DNA of 45,172 bases. Origin: Pseudoclavibacter sp. AY1F1. Its GTDB lineage: Bacteria; Actinomycetota; Actinomycetes; Actinomycetales; Microbacteriaceae. The position numbers and the translations under genes were made by a program. The stretch lies in NCBI RefSeq assembly GCF_002931075.1, contig NZ_PSTQ01000018.1, positions 1-45,172 on the forward strand, given 5' to 3'. Of the stretch, positions 29,757-38,519 are shown one piece after another. Every line of letters begins with the position of its first letter. Within the stretch, counting starts at the first letter, position 1. The notes under the pieces are model-generated. The model searched no databases. It saw only the letters and a list, made by a program, of their open reading frames with translations, and had not been told where the DNA came from.

Positions 29757-30296
29757 TCACCAGCCGCGCAGGGCGGCCGCGACAACCCCGCCGACGACAA
29801 GCACGAAGACAAGAAGGTCGGTCCAGGTCGCCACGAGTTCGTTGGTGCTTTTGCCGCGCTTCACGAGGTGCCGGATGCCCGCGAGCCCCAGGTAGATGGC
29901 GCCAGGCAGCGCGCCGACAAGACCCCAGCCGGGTACGAGTGAAGAGACGAGCGCCACGGCTCCGAGGCTGAGGTTGGCGAGCCCAAGCTCCTGCACAACC
30001 TGCACGGTCGCGGTATCGACCTCTGTGAGGACCACAGCGCCGGTCGGCGTGGTCGCGGCTCCGCCGGGACCACGCTCGTCCGATTCGTCTTGCGCCGCCC
30101 CGAGGATCGTCTGCGAGGTGCGCCGCGGGTTCATGAGCTGGCTGATGCCGGCGACGATGAGGCGCGACCCGACACCCCAGAACGCGAACCAGATGCCGAA
30201 CACAAGGGCCGGGTTGCCGCCCGCTACACCCAGGTGCACTCCACCGAAGACAAGCGGGAGCACCACTGTCTGGAGGATCACGAGGAGGGCGTACAT
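29757..30296 (-). CDS. Small membrane protein, unknown function
   Basis: 179 residues with four hydrophobic segments: MYALLVILQTVVLPLVFGGV, ALVFGIWFAFWGVGSRLIV, LGAVALVSSLVPGWGLVGAL and a C-terminal LLVFVLVVGGVVAAALRGW. A cytoplasmic or outer loop between the second and third holds QTILGAAQDESDERGPGG. No family was recognised. The start at ATG 30296 has no Shine-Dalgarno; a longer open frame upstream is Cys/Ser/Arg-rich and looks non-coding. It ends 71 bp before the acyltransferase start and may be cotranscribed with that pair. Confidence 0.65.
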   Translation of the reverse strand: MYALLVILQTVVLPLVFGGVHLGVAGGNPALVFGIWFAFWGVGSRLIVAGISQLMNPRRTSQTILGAAQDESDERGPGGAATTPTGAVVLTEVDTATVQVVQELGLANLSLGAVALVSSLVPGWGLVGALPGAIYLGLAGIRHLVKRGKSTNELVATWTDLLVFVLVVGGVVAAALRGW

Positions 30297-30460
30297 GCAG
30301 GAACCGATCGCATCGGGATGCCCAGAACAACAGCACCGATCGGAGCGGTCGGCGCTGCAGGGTGACATCGAGGGGGGTGATCTGAAACCTATTCCATGCC
30401 GACTCCCGCAGACAACACGGCGACGTGCGTTTGCATGGAACCAGGTACTGCAAGAATGCG

Positions 30461-31528
30461 ATGGTGAGCATCCCCCCAAGTGTCACGCCGAGACCAGCCA
30501 AGAACGCGGCGAAGCCCTGGTACCGCCGCAAGAGCAGGACGGTGCCGCTTGGCGTGCTGTCCGCCGGTCTTGTCGGGGCGATCATCTGGGTGTCGACGCC
30601 CTGGCCGGCGGCCATGGTGATCCGTTCCCTCTTCGAGTTGGACGCGAAGCGCACGGTCACCGAGATGGAAACGTTCGCGCCGACGGCCGACAGCCTGCAG
30701 TCGCAGCTCGACGTGTCCTACGGCGACGACGGCGCCGACACGACCTTCGACCTGTACTCCCCCGCCGGGACGACGGAGGGGCTGCCGACCGTGGTGTGGA
30801 TCCACGGGGGCGCGTGGATCTCGGGCGGCAAGCAGAACGTCGACCCGTACGTGCAGATCCTCGCGGCTGAAGGGTTCACGACGGTCGCCGTCAACTACAC
30901 GGTCGCGCCGGAGGCCACCTACCCAACGGCCCTCACGCAGCTCAACGACGCCCTCACGCACCTGACGGCGAACGCGGCCGAGTACAACATCGACCCGAAC
31001 CAGATCATCCTCGCGGGCGATTCGGCTGGCGCGCAGCTCGCGAGCCAACTCGCGGCCCTCGCCACGAACCCCGAGTACGCGAAGCTCATCGGCCTCACCC
31101 CGGCGCTCGCCGCCGATCAGCTCGCTGGAATGGTACTGAACTGCGGCATCTACGACGTGAGCGGCATCCCGAACGCGCCTGGCCTCGGCGGCTACGGCTT
31201 CCGGGTCGCCCTCTGGGCCTACCAGGGCGACAAGGACTGGGCAGACACCCCCGCAGGCCAGGAGATGTCGACCCTCGATTCCGTGACCGCCGACTTCCCG
31301 CAGACCTGGATCTCGGGCGGCAACGCCGACCCGCTGACGGCCAGCCAGTCGCAGCCGTTCGCGACGAAGCTGCAGGGCCTCGGCGTGCCCGTCACCACGG
31401 TCTTCTACCCGGAGGACCACCAGCCGGAGCTGCAGCACGAGTACCAGTTCAAGCTCGAGGGGGCGGATGCGCAGAACGCGCTCGCCTCGACCATCGACTT
31501 CCTGAAATCGGTCACGACTCCTGAGTGA
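30461..31528 (+). CDS. Alpha/beta hydrolase fold-3 esterase (HSL/carboxylesterase type), membrane-anchored
   Basis: 355 residues from ATG 30461. A basic N-terminus (WYRRKSRTVPLG) and hydrophobic segment (VLSAGLVGAIIWVSTPW, 32-48) form a signal anchor. The catalytic domain has the oxyanion motif WIHGGAWISGG (HGGAW 115-119) and the nucleophile elbow LAGDSAGAQLA with Ser188. Then come GNADPLTASQSQP with the Asp and PEDHQPELQHEY with the His. It hydrolyses short-chain esters in known relatives; the true substrate is unknown. An in-frame start upstream at 30425 and a GTG at 30464 are alternatives. Its last 17 bases overlap the convergent MFS gene. Confidence 0.88.
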   Translation: MVSIPPSVTPRPAKNAAKPWYRRKSRTVPLGVLSAGLVGAIIWVSTPWPAAMVIRSLFELDAKRTVTEMETFAPTADSLQSQLDVSYGDDGADTTFDLYSPAGTTEGLPTVVWIHGGAWISGGKQNVDPYVQILAAEGFTTVAVNYTVAPEATYPTALTQLNDALTHLTANAAEYNIDPNQIILAGDSAGAQLASQLAALATNPEYAKLIGLTPALAADQLAGMVLNCGIYDVSGIPNAPGLGGYGFRVALWAYQGDKDWADTPAGQEMSTLDSVTADFPQTWISGGNADPLTASQSQPFATKLQGLGVPVTTVFYPEDHQPELQHEYQFKLEGADAQNALASTIDFLKSVTTPE

Positions 31529-33038
31529 CCTCAGCTGACTCCGCGGCCGATTCCGCGGCTGATTCTGCGGCCGGCCTGTGGCGCCGATTGCCGTCGGCTG
31601 CGGAGATGAGCATCGCCCCGAGCGACGCGGCGATCGTGATGGACGCGGCGGCACCGAAGGCGAAGCTCGCCGGCATGGTCGCCGACACCGCCAGGTAGAT
31701 GCCCGCGTAGATCGACAGTGCGAGAGCTGCTGAGAGCCGCTGACTGAGCTGGTAGAAGCCAGCCGCCACGCCGTTCACCCCAACCGGGGCCTCGTTCAGG
31801 GTCAGCGATTGGTTCGAGGGCGTGAAGAGTCCCGCGAAGAACCCTTGCAGTGCGCCCGCCCCGACGACGCCGAGCATGATGAGCGGTTCGGAGCCGCCCG
31901 TCACGAGCGCCACCTCAGCGGTCACGGCAAGCAGCGCGAGGCCGAGCGCCCACGTGATTCCGCCGCGGCCGAAGCGTCGCACGAGGCGCCAGCTCAGCAT
32001 CGACCCGGCCACCATGCCGAGCGCACGCGGCGTCAGCAGCAGCGCCGCCACGAACGGCGAGTAGCCGAGCCCGTCGATGAGGAACAGCGTCGTGAGCAGT
32101 CCGAGGCCGAGCGCGGAACCGAACGTGAGCGTCGCCACGGCCGTACCGAGCAGGTAGCCTCGGCTCCGCGCGAGTTCCGGATGCAGCACGGCCGGCCCGC
32201 CGCCCGCGTGGGCGCGCCGTTCCCACAGCGCGAACGCGACGAAGAATGCCATCCCCGCGAGCGCGAGCGCGAGCGCGGCAAGGAGCCAGCCGCAGCTCGC
32301 GGCGGAGACCAGGAACGCGAGGGTTCCGGCCCCGAGCAGCACGACGCCCACCGCATCCACCTGCCTGAACGCCACGCGCAGCCCACCAGGCACGGCCACG
32401 GGTCTCGGCAGCACGAACACGGCCGCGACGACAAGCACCACAGCGAGGGGAACCGCGAAGAGGAAGACAAGCCGCCACCCTGTGTCGTCCGTCAGGACAG
32501 TCAGCAGGATGCCCCCGCCGAGCGGCCCGATGAGACCGGCCGCCGAGCCCGCGGTTGTGTAGCCCGACAGGGCGCGCGAGCGCATGATGCCGCGGAAGGT
32601 GTCCTGGAACAGTCCAAGCACCTGCGGGTTGACGATGCCAGCCCCGAAGCCCTGCACGAGGCGAGCCACGATGACCGTCGTCGCGTCGTCAGCGAGCGCC
32701 GCCGCGAACCCCGCCACGGCGAAGAGGACGAGCCCCAGCATGTACAGGGACCGCCGACCGAGCAGGTCGCCGAGCCTGCCAGCCCCCACAAGCGCGAGCC
32801 CGAACGCGAGCGAGTAGGACGACGTCAGCCACTGCACCTGCGCGGCATCCGCATCGAGGGAGCGTTGGATACTCGGCACGGCGAAGCTGAACACGGCCTG
32901 GTCGAGGAGCGTCGTGAAGGCCGTCGCGACGCCGAGTGCCAGCACGAGCCCGTTGGCTCGGCTCGTCGACGAGGTCACGGCTGGCGCGGCGAAACCCGCC
33001 GCGCCCTCAGCCTTCGAGGACGCGGCGGGTTCCGTCAC
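31512..33038 (-). CDS. MFS transporter, DHA2-like drug/metabolite exporter
   Basis: 508 residues, about 14 transmembrane helices. Family motifs are seen: LDQAVFSFAVPSIQRSL (motif D1-like), WLTSSYSLAFGLALVGAGRLGDLLGRR (motif A), VARLVQGFGAGIVNPQVLGL and SGYTTAGSAAGLIGPLGGGI (motif C, antiporter). The C-terminal tail is a hydrophilic repeat (AAESAAESAAESAEV) from 12-bp units. GTG 33038 starts 17 bp after the amino-acid binding-protein stop, so it may be read from the ABC operon. The exported substrate is unknown. Confidence 0.92.
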   Translation of the reverse strand: MTEPAASSKAEGAAGFAAPAVTSSTSRANGLVLALGVATAFTTLLDQAVFSFAVPSIQRSLDADAAQVQWLTSSYSLAFGLALVGAGRLGDLLGRRSLYMLGLVLFAVAGFAAALADDATTVIVARLVQGFGAGIVNPQVLGLFQDTFRGIMRSRALSGYTTAGSAAGLIGPLGGGILLTVLTDDTGWRLVFLFAVPLAVVLVVAAVFVLPRPVAVPGGLRVAFRQVDAVGVVLLGAGTLAFLVSAASCGWLLAALALALAGMAFFVAFALWERRAHAGGGPAVLHPELARSRGYLLGTAVATLTFGSALGLGLLTTLFLIDGLGYSPFVAALLLTPRALGMVAGSMLSWRLVRRFGRGGITWALGLALLAVTAEVALVTGGSEPLIMLGVVGAGALQGFFAGLFTPSNQSLTLNEAPVGVNGVAAGFYQLSQRLSAALALSIYAGIYLAVSATMPASFAFGAAASITIAASLGAMLISAADGNRRHRPAAESAAESAAESAEVTQES

Positions 33039-33055
33039 CGATGGATGCGAGATGA

Positions 33056-34078
33056 CTACTCCTCGCGCGGGAGACCCGCAGGGTTCACCTCGGAGACGTC
33101 GATGCGCTCATCCTGCAGGCCCCAGCGGTCGAGGATGGCGTCGTACTGGCCGTTCTCGATGGCGTGGTTGAGGACGATCTCGACGGCCTCGATCAGCCCG
33201 TTGCCCTTGGCCGTGCCGGCGGCGATCGCAGCGTTGGCCGGGTAGCCGCCGTTGACGGTGCCGACGAGCTTCGTCTCCCCGTCGGTGGCCGCCTTGAACG
33301 CTGCCGTCGCGTTGGGACCGAAGTTCGCGTCCACTCGACCCGATTGGAGGGCAAGCGTTCCGGCAGCGTCGTCCTCGTAGTACTGGAAGTCGACCGGCTC
33401 GAGTCCAGCAGCCTTGTTCTCCTCATCCCAACCGAGGAGGATCTTCTCCTGGTTGGTTCCCGCACCGACGATGATCGACAGGCCGGCGACGTCCTTCGCC
33501 TCCGCGATCGACGTGATGTCGCTGTCGGCCTTCACGTAAAAGCCGAGCACGTCCTGACGGTACGTGGCGAAGTCGAAGAGGTCCTTGCGCTCCTCGGTCA
33601 CCGTCACGTTCGACGTGATGAGGTCATACTTGCCCGACTGGATGCCGAGGGGCCAGTCGGCCCACGCCGCGACCTCGCCCTTGAGCTCGAGGCCGAGCCC
33701 ATCGGCGATGAGCTGCGCGAAGTCTGCTTCGCTGCCGAGACGGGTCACGTTGTCGTCCTCGGCGAGGAAGCTGAGCGGCGGGATGTACGCGCTGCCGACG
33801 ACGGTGAGCTTGCCAGCCTCAGCCGGCTGCCAGCCGGACGCCTCGAGCGCCGCGATGGCCTCGGGAACCGGGTCGATCTGCGGGCGGCCGTCGACGTTAG
33901 CGCTGGTCAGGTCGAACTGGATGAGGTCGCTCGCCGGCGCCGCACCTTCGGGCTCCGCCGCCGTGACGGGGGCCGACTGGCCGTTCACGATGAGCGTCGT
34001 CGCGACAACTCCGATGACAGCGAGAGCCGCCACGCCGCCGGCGATGACGCCGACCTTCTTCTTGTTGAGCTTTGCCAT
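33056..34078 (-). CDS. Polar amino acid ABC transporter substrate-binding protein
   Basis: 340 residues. An N-terminal helix (VGVIAGGVAALAVIGVVATTLIV, 9-31) acts as signal or anchor; there is no lipobox Cys. The type II periplasmic-binding fold follows: LTVVGSAYIPPLSFLAEDDN, FAQLIADGLGLEL, the YDLITSNVTVTEERKDLFDF hinge block and the C-terminal WGLQDERIDVSEVNPAG. It binds a polar amino acid or related compound; the ligand is unknown. ATG 34078 (MAKLNKKK) has GAAAGG upstream. It follows the ATPase gene by 123 bp. Confidence 0.92.
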   Translation of the reverse strand: MAKLNKKKVGVIAGGVAALAVIGVVATTLIVNGQSAPVTAAEPEGAAPASDLIQFDLTSANVDGRPQIDPVPEAIAALEASGWQPAEAGKLTVVGSAYIPPLSFLAEDDNVTRLGSEADFAQLIADGLGLELKGEVAAWADWPLGIQSGKYDLITSNVTVTEERKDLFDFATYRQDVLGFYVKADSDITSIAEAKDVAGLSIIVGAGTNQEKILLGWDEENKAAGLEPVDFQYYEDDAAGTLALQSGRVDANFGPNATAAFKAATDGETKLVGTVNGGYPANAAIAAGTAKGNGLIEAVEIVLNHAIENGQYDAILDRWGLQDERIDVSEVNPAGLPREE

Positions 34079-34201
34079 GAGAGGCACCTTTCGAGGTGAA
34101 TGCGTTGCTGAAAGTTCAGGGGATCGGGGTCGAAAAAGAGTGGGTCCGGATGCACCGGGCCCGCGCGGGCGGGGCTGCCGGCCGCGGAAAGAGGCGAGGC
34201 C

Positions 34202-35020
34202 CTAGAGCACCTTGCGGATGAAGTCCTGCGTGCGCGGATGCTGCGGGTTCGTGAGCACCTGCTCCGGCGTGCCCTGCTCGATGACGCGCCCCGCGTCGAG
34301 GAAGACAATGCGGTCCGCGACCTCGCGGGCGAAGCCGATCTCGTGCGTCACGATGACCAGCGTCGTACCACCGTGGGCGAGCTCGCGGATCACGTCGAGC
34401 ACCTCGCCGACCAGCTCCGGGTCGAGCGCGCTTGTCGGCTCGTCGAAGAGGAGCACGTCCGGCTTGAGGGCAAGCGCCCTCGCGATCGCGACGCGCTGCT
34501 GCTGACCGCCGGAGAGCTGCCGCGGGTAGTGGTGCTCCTTGCCCTCGAGGCCAACCCGCTTGAGGAGCGCCCGGGCCTGCGCCTCAGCATCCGCCTTCGA
34601 TGCACGCTGCAGCGCGACCGGGGCGGCCGTGATGTTCTGCAGCGCCGTGAGGTGCGGGAACAGGTTGAAGTTCTGGAAGACCATGCCAACCCTCGTACGG
34701 CGGCGAAGCGTTTCAGCTTCGCGCAGCTCGAAGAGGCGGTCTCCCTTCCTGACGTAGCCGATGTACTCGCCATCGATGAGGATCGATCCGCCGTCGACGG
34801 ACTCGAGGTGGTTGATGGTGCGCAGCAGCGTCGACTTGCCGGAACCGGACGGGCCGAGCAGGGCGACGACCTCGCCAGGCTCGATCTCGAGGTCGATGTC
34901 GTGCAGCACCTCATGGGTGCCGTACGACTTGCTCACGCCGCACACGCTGACCTGCCCGGATGCTGCACTGCTGCGTTCGAGTTCGGCTTCGACGTTCCTG
35001 TTGATGGTTGCCTGGCTCAT
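34202..35020 (-). CDS. Polar amino acid ABC transporter ATP-binding protein
   Basis: 272 residues. Walker A GPSGSGKST (56-64), Q-loop FQNFNLFPHLT, signature LSGGQQQRVAIARAL, Walker B VLLFDEPTSALDPEL and the switch His in VIVTHEIGFA are all intact. It belongs to the GlnQ/HisP type. A poorly conserved N-terminal extension of about 22 residues precedes the domain. The ATG (35020) overlaps the permease stop as ATGA, so translation is coupled. It works with the permease and binding protein on either side. Confidence 0.97.
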   Translation of the reverse strand: MSQATINRNVEAELERSSAASGQVSVCGVSKSYGTHEVLHDIDLEIEPGEVVALLGPSGSGKSTLLRTINHLESVDGGSILIDGEYIGYVRKGDRLFELREAETLRRRTRVGMVFQNFNLFPHLTALQNITAAPVALQRASKADAEAQARALLKRVGLEGKEHHYPRQLSGGQQQRVAIARALALKPDVLLFDEPTSALDPELVGEVLDVIRELAHGGTTLVIVTHEIGFAREVADRIVFLDAGRVIEQGTPEQVLTNPQHPRTQDFIRKVL

Positions 35021-36165
35021 GCTTCGCTCACGTCCTTCCGTGTTGACGGGGCTCCTGCTGGTACTGGTGCTCCTGCTGGGACGCCGTTCTTTTTCCGGTC
35101 GAGCGCCTTCTTGCCCTCGGCAGCCTTTCCGTCCGGTTTCTCGGGGTCCTCATCGCTTTTGTCGTCGTCGAGCAGGGCCCACTTCTCGGAGATCCAGGCC
35201 CTCGCCTTCTGGATGGGCGTCGGCGGCAGCTCGCGGTGGGCGCCCTTCGAGAAGTGGCGCTCGATGTAGTACTGGGCGATCGAGAGGAGCGTCGTGATGA
35301 TGGCGTACCAGACGACCGCGACGAGGAGCAGCGGGATGATGCGCTGGTTGCGGTTGTAGATGACCTGCACCGTGTAGAACAGCTCGGGCAGCGCGACGAC
35401 GAACACCACAGAGGTGCCCTTCACGAGGCCGATGATCTCGTTGAAGGCGTTCGGCGTGATGGCGCGGGCCGCCTGCGGCAGGATGATGCGGAAGAAACGG
35501 TACCGACGCGGGAGCCCGAGCGCGGCGGATGCTTCCAGCTGGCCCTGGTCGACCGAGAGGATGCCGGCGCGGATGATCTCCGCCGAGTAGGCCGCCTGGT
35601 GCAGGGAGAGGCCCAGCGTCGCGGCCGCGAACGAGGAGATCAGCTGCACCGTCGGGAACTCGACGAGCCAGAAGTCGGTCGTGAAGGGCGTCCCGAGGCC
35701 GAGCGTCGGATACAGGTAGCCGAGGTTGTACCAGACCACGAGCTGCACGACGAGCGGCACCGAGCGGAAGAACCAGATGAAGCTCCACGAGAAGGAGTTC
35801 AGCAGCGGCGACTTCGAGAGGCGGGCGAGCGCGAGCAGTGCACCGAGCACGAAGCCGATGACCCCGGAGATGACCGTGAGCTGCAGGGTCAGGATGAGCG
35901 AGTTGAGGACGATCTCGCTGAAGAAGTACTCGCCGAACACGTTCCACTCGTAGCGCTGGTTCGTGACGAGCGACCACACGAACTGGGCGACCGCGAACAC
36001 TGCGACGGCCGAGAGTATCCACAGCACCCAGTGCTTGGGGTGCACAACTTTGAGGTGCTCGCCCGGCCCGAGCGTCTGCATCCGGCGGCTCGCCAATGGC
36101 GTGGCGTCGTCCGGCGGCGTCGACGGCGGGCTGTCGGTGGTCGGTGCGGTGTCGAGTTGTGACAT
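35017..36165 (-). CDS. Polar amino acid ABC transporter permease
   Basis: 382 residues, longer than the usual 220-300. A cytoplasmic N-terminus is followed by a first helix (VLWILSAVAVFAVAQFVWSL) and the HisM-type core with NSLILTLQLTVISGVIGFVL. The EAA loop is EASAALGLPRRYRFFRIILPQ, then AARAITPNAFNEIIGLVKGTS. A charged C-terminal tail (KSDEDPEKPDGKAAEGKKAL and on, ending in AP-rich repeats) is unusual. ATG 36165 has an excellent GAGGAG Shine-Dalgarno. Two hairpins lie just upstream in the leader. First gene of the operon permease-ATPase-binding protein, possibly including the MFS gene. Confidence 0.95.
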   Translation of the reverse strand: MSQLDTAPTTDSPPSTPPDDATPLASRRMQTLGPGEHLKVVHPKHWVLWILSAVAVFAVAQFVWSLVTNQRYEWNVFGEYFFSEIVLNSLILTLQLTVISGVIGFVLGALLALARLSKSPLLNSFSWSFIWFFRSVPLVVQLVVWYNLGYLYPTLGLGTPFTTDFWLVEFPTVQLISSFAAATLGLSLHQAAYSAEIIRAGILSVDQGQLEASAALGLPRRYRFFRIILPQAARAITPNAFNEIIGLVKGTSVVFVVALPELFYTVQVIYNRNQRIIPLLLVAVVWYAIITTLLSIAQYYIERHFSKGAHRELPPTPIQKARAWISEKWALLDDDKSDEDPEKPDGKAAEGKKALDRKKNGVPAGAPVPAGAPSTRKDVSEA

Positions 36166-36184
36166 CGCGTTCTCCTCTCGGCGG

Positions 36185-36223
36185 GCCCCCGGATTCTGGG
36201 GGCTGGCCCTCAGTTCTGAGGGC
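36185..36223 (-). promoter_or_regulatory. Two adjacent hairpins in the leader of the amino-acid ABC operon
   Basis: In transcript order: GCCCTCAGAACTGAGGGC (36223-36206), then two bases, then GCCCCCAGAATCCGGGGGC (36203-36185), followed at once by the GAGGAG Shine-Dalgarno. Both hairpins begin GCCC and share CAGAA at the loop. No known riboswitch class was recognised. A ligand-sensing or protein-binding leader is possible. Confidence 0.5.
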
Positions 36224-36390
36224 ATGTCGAGAAGGTATGGGCAGGCGGATGAGCGTCAGTAGCGGTCGGTACTCGAAAGTTCCGAGAGGGACGCCCGGCG
36301 CAGTGTTGCGTCACATGCGGTCACGCCGTCGCCAGGTGAAGGGTCAGAGAAGGGGCGTAGCCGTCGCAGTTCACGAGTCGAGACCTCGAC

Positions 36391-36728
36391 AGAATTGTGG
36401 CCAGACGCCCCTCCAACCCCGACCACCCGCACCAAGCCACAACTCTCGCGACCCGACGCAGGAAACCACACCTCCGCATCCAGAATCGTGGCCAGACGCA
36501 CCTCCAACCTCGACCACCCGCACCAAACCACAACTCTCGCGACCCGACGCAGAAAGCCACACCTCCGCATCCAGAATCGTGGCCAGACGCACCTCCAACC
36601 TCGACCACCCGCACCAAACCACAACTCTCGCGACCCGACGCAGGAAACCACACCTCCGCATCCAGAATCGTGGCCAGACGCGCCTCCAGCCCCGGCCAGC
36701 CGCACCAAGCCACAACTCTCGCGACCCG
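36391..36728. repeat. 91-bp tandem array of decayed 52-bp elements
   Basis: Unit starts (AGAAT[T/C]GTGGCCAGACGC) fall at 36391, 36482, 36573 and 36664, exactly 91 bp apart; the last unit is partial. Each unit holds a 52-bp segment bounded by AATTGTGGC/AATCGTGGC and GCCACAACT/ACCACAACT (36393-36444 in the first unit). These ends resemble those of the 52-bp palindromes at 44575-45118. It lies in the 665-bp gap 36166-36830, which contains no credible gene. Confidence 0.9.
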
Positions 36729-36740
36729 GATGCGAATTCT

Positions 36741-36794
36741 CCGCAACCCGCACAGCGCGCGCAACCCCCGCAACCCGAACAGCGCGCGCAACCC
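36741..36794. repeat. 27-bp tandem repeat
   Basis: Units 36741-36767 and 36768-36794 differ by one base (CCGCAACCCGCACAGCGCG versus CCGCAACCCGAACAGCGCG), followed by a fragment of a third. It adjoins the 91-bp array and the 3' end of the 36831-38414 gene. Confidence 0.85.
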
Positions 36795-36830
36795 GCGCAA
36801 CGCGAGGCGTCGCGGGACGAAGTTCGCGGA

Positions 36831-38414
36831 CTAGACCGTGACCTGGATGTTCCAGGGCAGCGGGGTGCCGTCGATCTTCTTCGCCTCGGAGACCTCGACG
36901 ACGGAGGGACCGGCAGGCCAGGAAGTCGTCACGACCTCGGGGATCTCTGCCGTGATGTAGTCGAACTGCGAGCCGTGCACTGAGATCGCGAGGCGCCCGT
37001 AGTCACCCGACGTGACAGCAACCTCACCGCCAGCACCCGTGTACAAGTAGAGACCTGGGCCGACTCCGTCGAGCGCCGCGTCGAAGGGCGGGAGCACGGA
37101 GACCGGCAGAATCTCTGCCGTCCACTCCCCCTCGCTCATGACCATAATGCTGTCGACGACCAGCGGCGCGGGATCGTCGCCGATCGACTGCGCGAAGGCC
37201 GCCTCCGTGTTGATGAGCCATTGCGCCGTCCCACCGGTCGCGCGCTCCACGTACTCGAAGCCGATGACCTGATCGCCGCTGTACATCGACGCGGTGAGCC
37301 CGCCGACCTTGTCGTCGACCTGCAGCACGGCCAGCTGGCCGGTGCCCTCCGGCAGCACGACATTGAGGTTGGCCTCACCGAATCCTCCAACGGGGCTTCC
37401 GGCCTGCAAGCTGAACTCGGGGAGGGCACCGGTCTCGATAGCGTCGCCCTCGAGACCGACCGGCGTCGACTCGCTGTTCGACTCGCTACTCGACTCACTA
37501 CTCGACTCGCTACTGACTTCATCGTCGCCACTCGAGGTGCCGGGGAGAATCTGCAGGACCTGGATACCGGCGGCGGCGGCGAGCAGGAGGATCGCAAGGA
37601 TGGCGGTCGCTATACCCTTGGCGCCGGATGCGAAGCCCCGCTTGATCGGCCCGGCCGAGAACAAGATCGCGATGACCACCGGGATCCAGTAGCCCAGGAA
37701 CGCCGAGACGATAGCCGCGAGCCCCGCGAAGACCGCGAACCCTGGCCCGAAGCCCGGCTGCCCCAGGTGGGCGGCGTTCTTCGCTGCCGGCCCCTTGGCC
37801 GCGCGGCTCTTGGGCACGGCGGGAGTCGGATGCACGCCGGGAGTGGCCGCCTGCGAAACGGGAGGGAGCGGCGGGGCGGGGTTGGATGCGAGGGCCGGCT
37901 GGGAGCTGGCTGCAGCGCTCGGCGCCTGGGCCGGCGCCTGGGCCGGCATCTGCGCCCGCCGACGCTGCAGTGCGTCGTTCGCGGAGCCGTGCGAGTAGGC
38001 GAGACCGCGCTGGGCACCCTCGCCGCTGCGGTCGAGGTCGTAGGTGGCGCGTGCTGCGGTGCTCGTCGCGGCCCGCCCTGCGTCGCGGGCGAGCTGCTCG
38101 GCCGCTCGCTGCGCATCCCGTGCAGCCTGCCCTGCGGCGCGCTGCGCGTCCTGCGAGCTCTGCTCGAGCGTGCGCTGCCCATCTTGCGCCCGCTGCTCGG
38201 CGTCGCGCTGCCCGTCTCTCGCGCGCTGCTCGCGCTCCTGCTCGATACGGTCGGCGCCACGGCTTGCGGAGTCGGCCCACTGCCGCACGAAGTCGGGTGC
38301 CCGGTAGTCCGCCGGCGGCGTGTACCCGTTCCTGCCATCAACCACGGTCGCACCCCCTCCGTTTTTGTCCCTGTAGCTATCTCGGCTGCTGCCTCGGCTG
38401 CTGTCTCCGCTCAT
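36831..38414 (-). CDS. Membrane protein with coiled-coil N-terminus and exported C-terminal domain, unknown function
   Basis: 527 residues in distinct blocks. Residues 55-115 are a charged helix of repeats (RDGQRDAEQ, QDGQRTLEQ, QDAQRAAGQ) likely to form a coiled coil. Residues 155-215 are Ala/Pro-rich. Hydrophobic helices lie at about 225-255 and 268-290. A Ser/Glu linker (SSESSSESSSESNSES, 301-316) leads to a C-terminal domain with strands such as NLNVVLPEGTGQLAVLQVDD, VIGFEYVERATGGTAQWLIN and LYLYTGAGGEVAVTSG. That domain should be outside the cell. ATG 38414 has GGAGG upstream. No family was recognised. Confidence 0.75.
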   Translation of the reverse strand: MSGDSSRGSSRDSYRDKNGGGATVVDGRNGYTPPADYRAPDFVRQWADSASRGADRIEQEREQRARDGQRDAEQRAQDGQRTLEQSSQDAQRAAGQAARDAQRAAEQLARDAGRAATSTAARATYDLDRSGEGAQRGLAYSHGSANDALQRRRAQMPAQAPAQAPSAAASSQPALASNPAPPLPPVSQAATPGVHPTPAVPKSRAAKGPAAKNAAHLGQPGFGPGFAVFAGLAAIVSAFLGYWIPVVIAILFSAGPIKRGFASGAKGIATAILAILLLAAAAGIQVLQILPGTSSGDDEVSSESSSESSSESNSESTPVGLEGDAIETGALPEFSLQAGSPVGGFGEANLNVVLPEGTGQLAVLQVDDKVGGLTASMYSGDQVIGFEYVERATGGTAQWLINTEAAFAQSIGDDPAPLVVDSIMVMSEGEWTAEILPVSVLPPFDAALDGVGPGLYLYTGAGGEVAVTSGDYGRLAISVHGSQFDYITAEIPEVVTTSWPAGPSVVEVSEAKKIDGTPLPWNIQVTV

Positions 38415-38519
38415 TCAACACCACACCTCCGACAGTCGAGTCGTTGTTGCCCGGGCACCACTGACGTAGCATTGTCCTGTCATTAGCATCAATCTCTTCA
38501 GCGCAGAATCGAGAGCCCC

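Noticed and set aside
36185-36223. Guanidine-II (mini-ykkC) riboswitch, suggested by two tandem hairpins
   Set aside because: The loops lack the required ACGR motif and the downstream genes are an amino-acid ABC transporter.
36391-36728. Possible CRISPR array
   Set aside because: The whole 91-bp unit is repeated, including what would be spacers, and no cas genes are nearby.
36395-36841. Open frames encoding a repeated RIVARRTSNLDHPHQ peptide
   Set aside because: They arise because the 91-bp unit lacks stops in several frames on both strands; there is no ribosome site or conserved domain.
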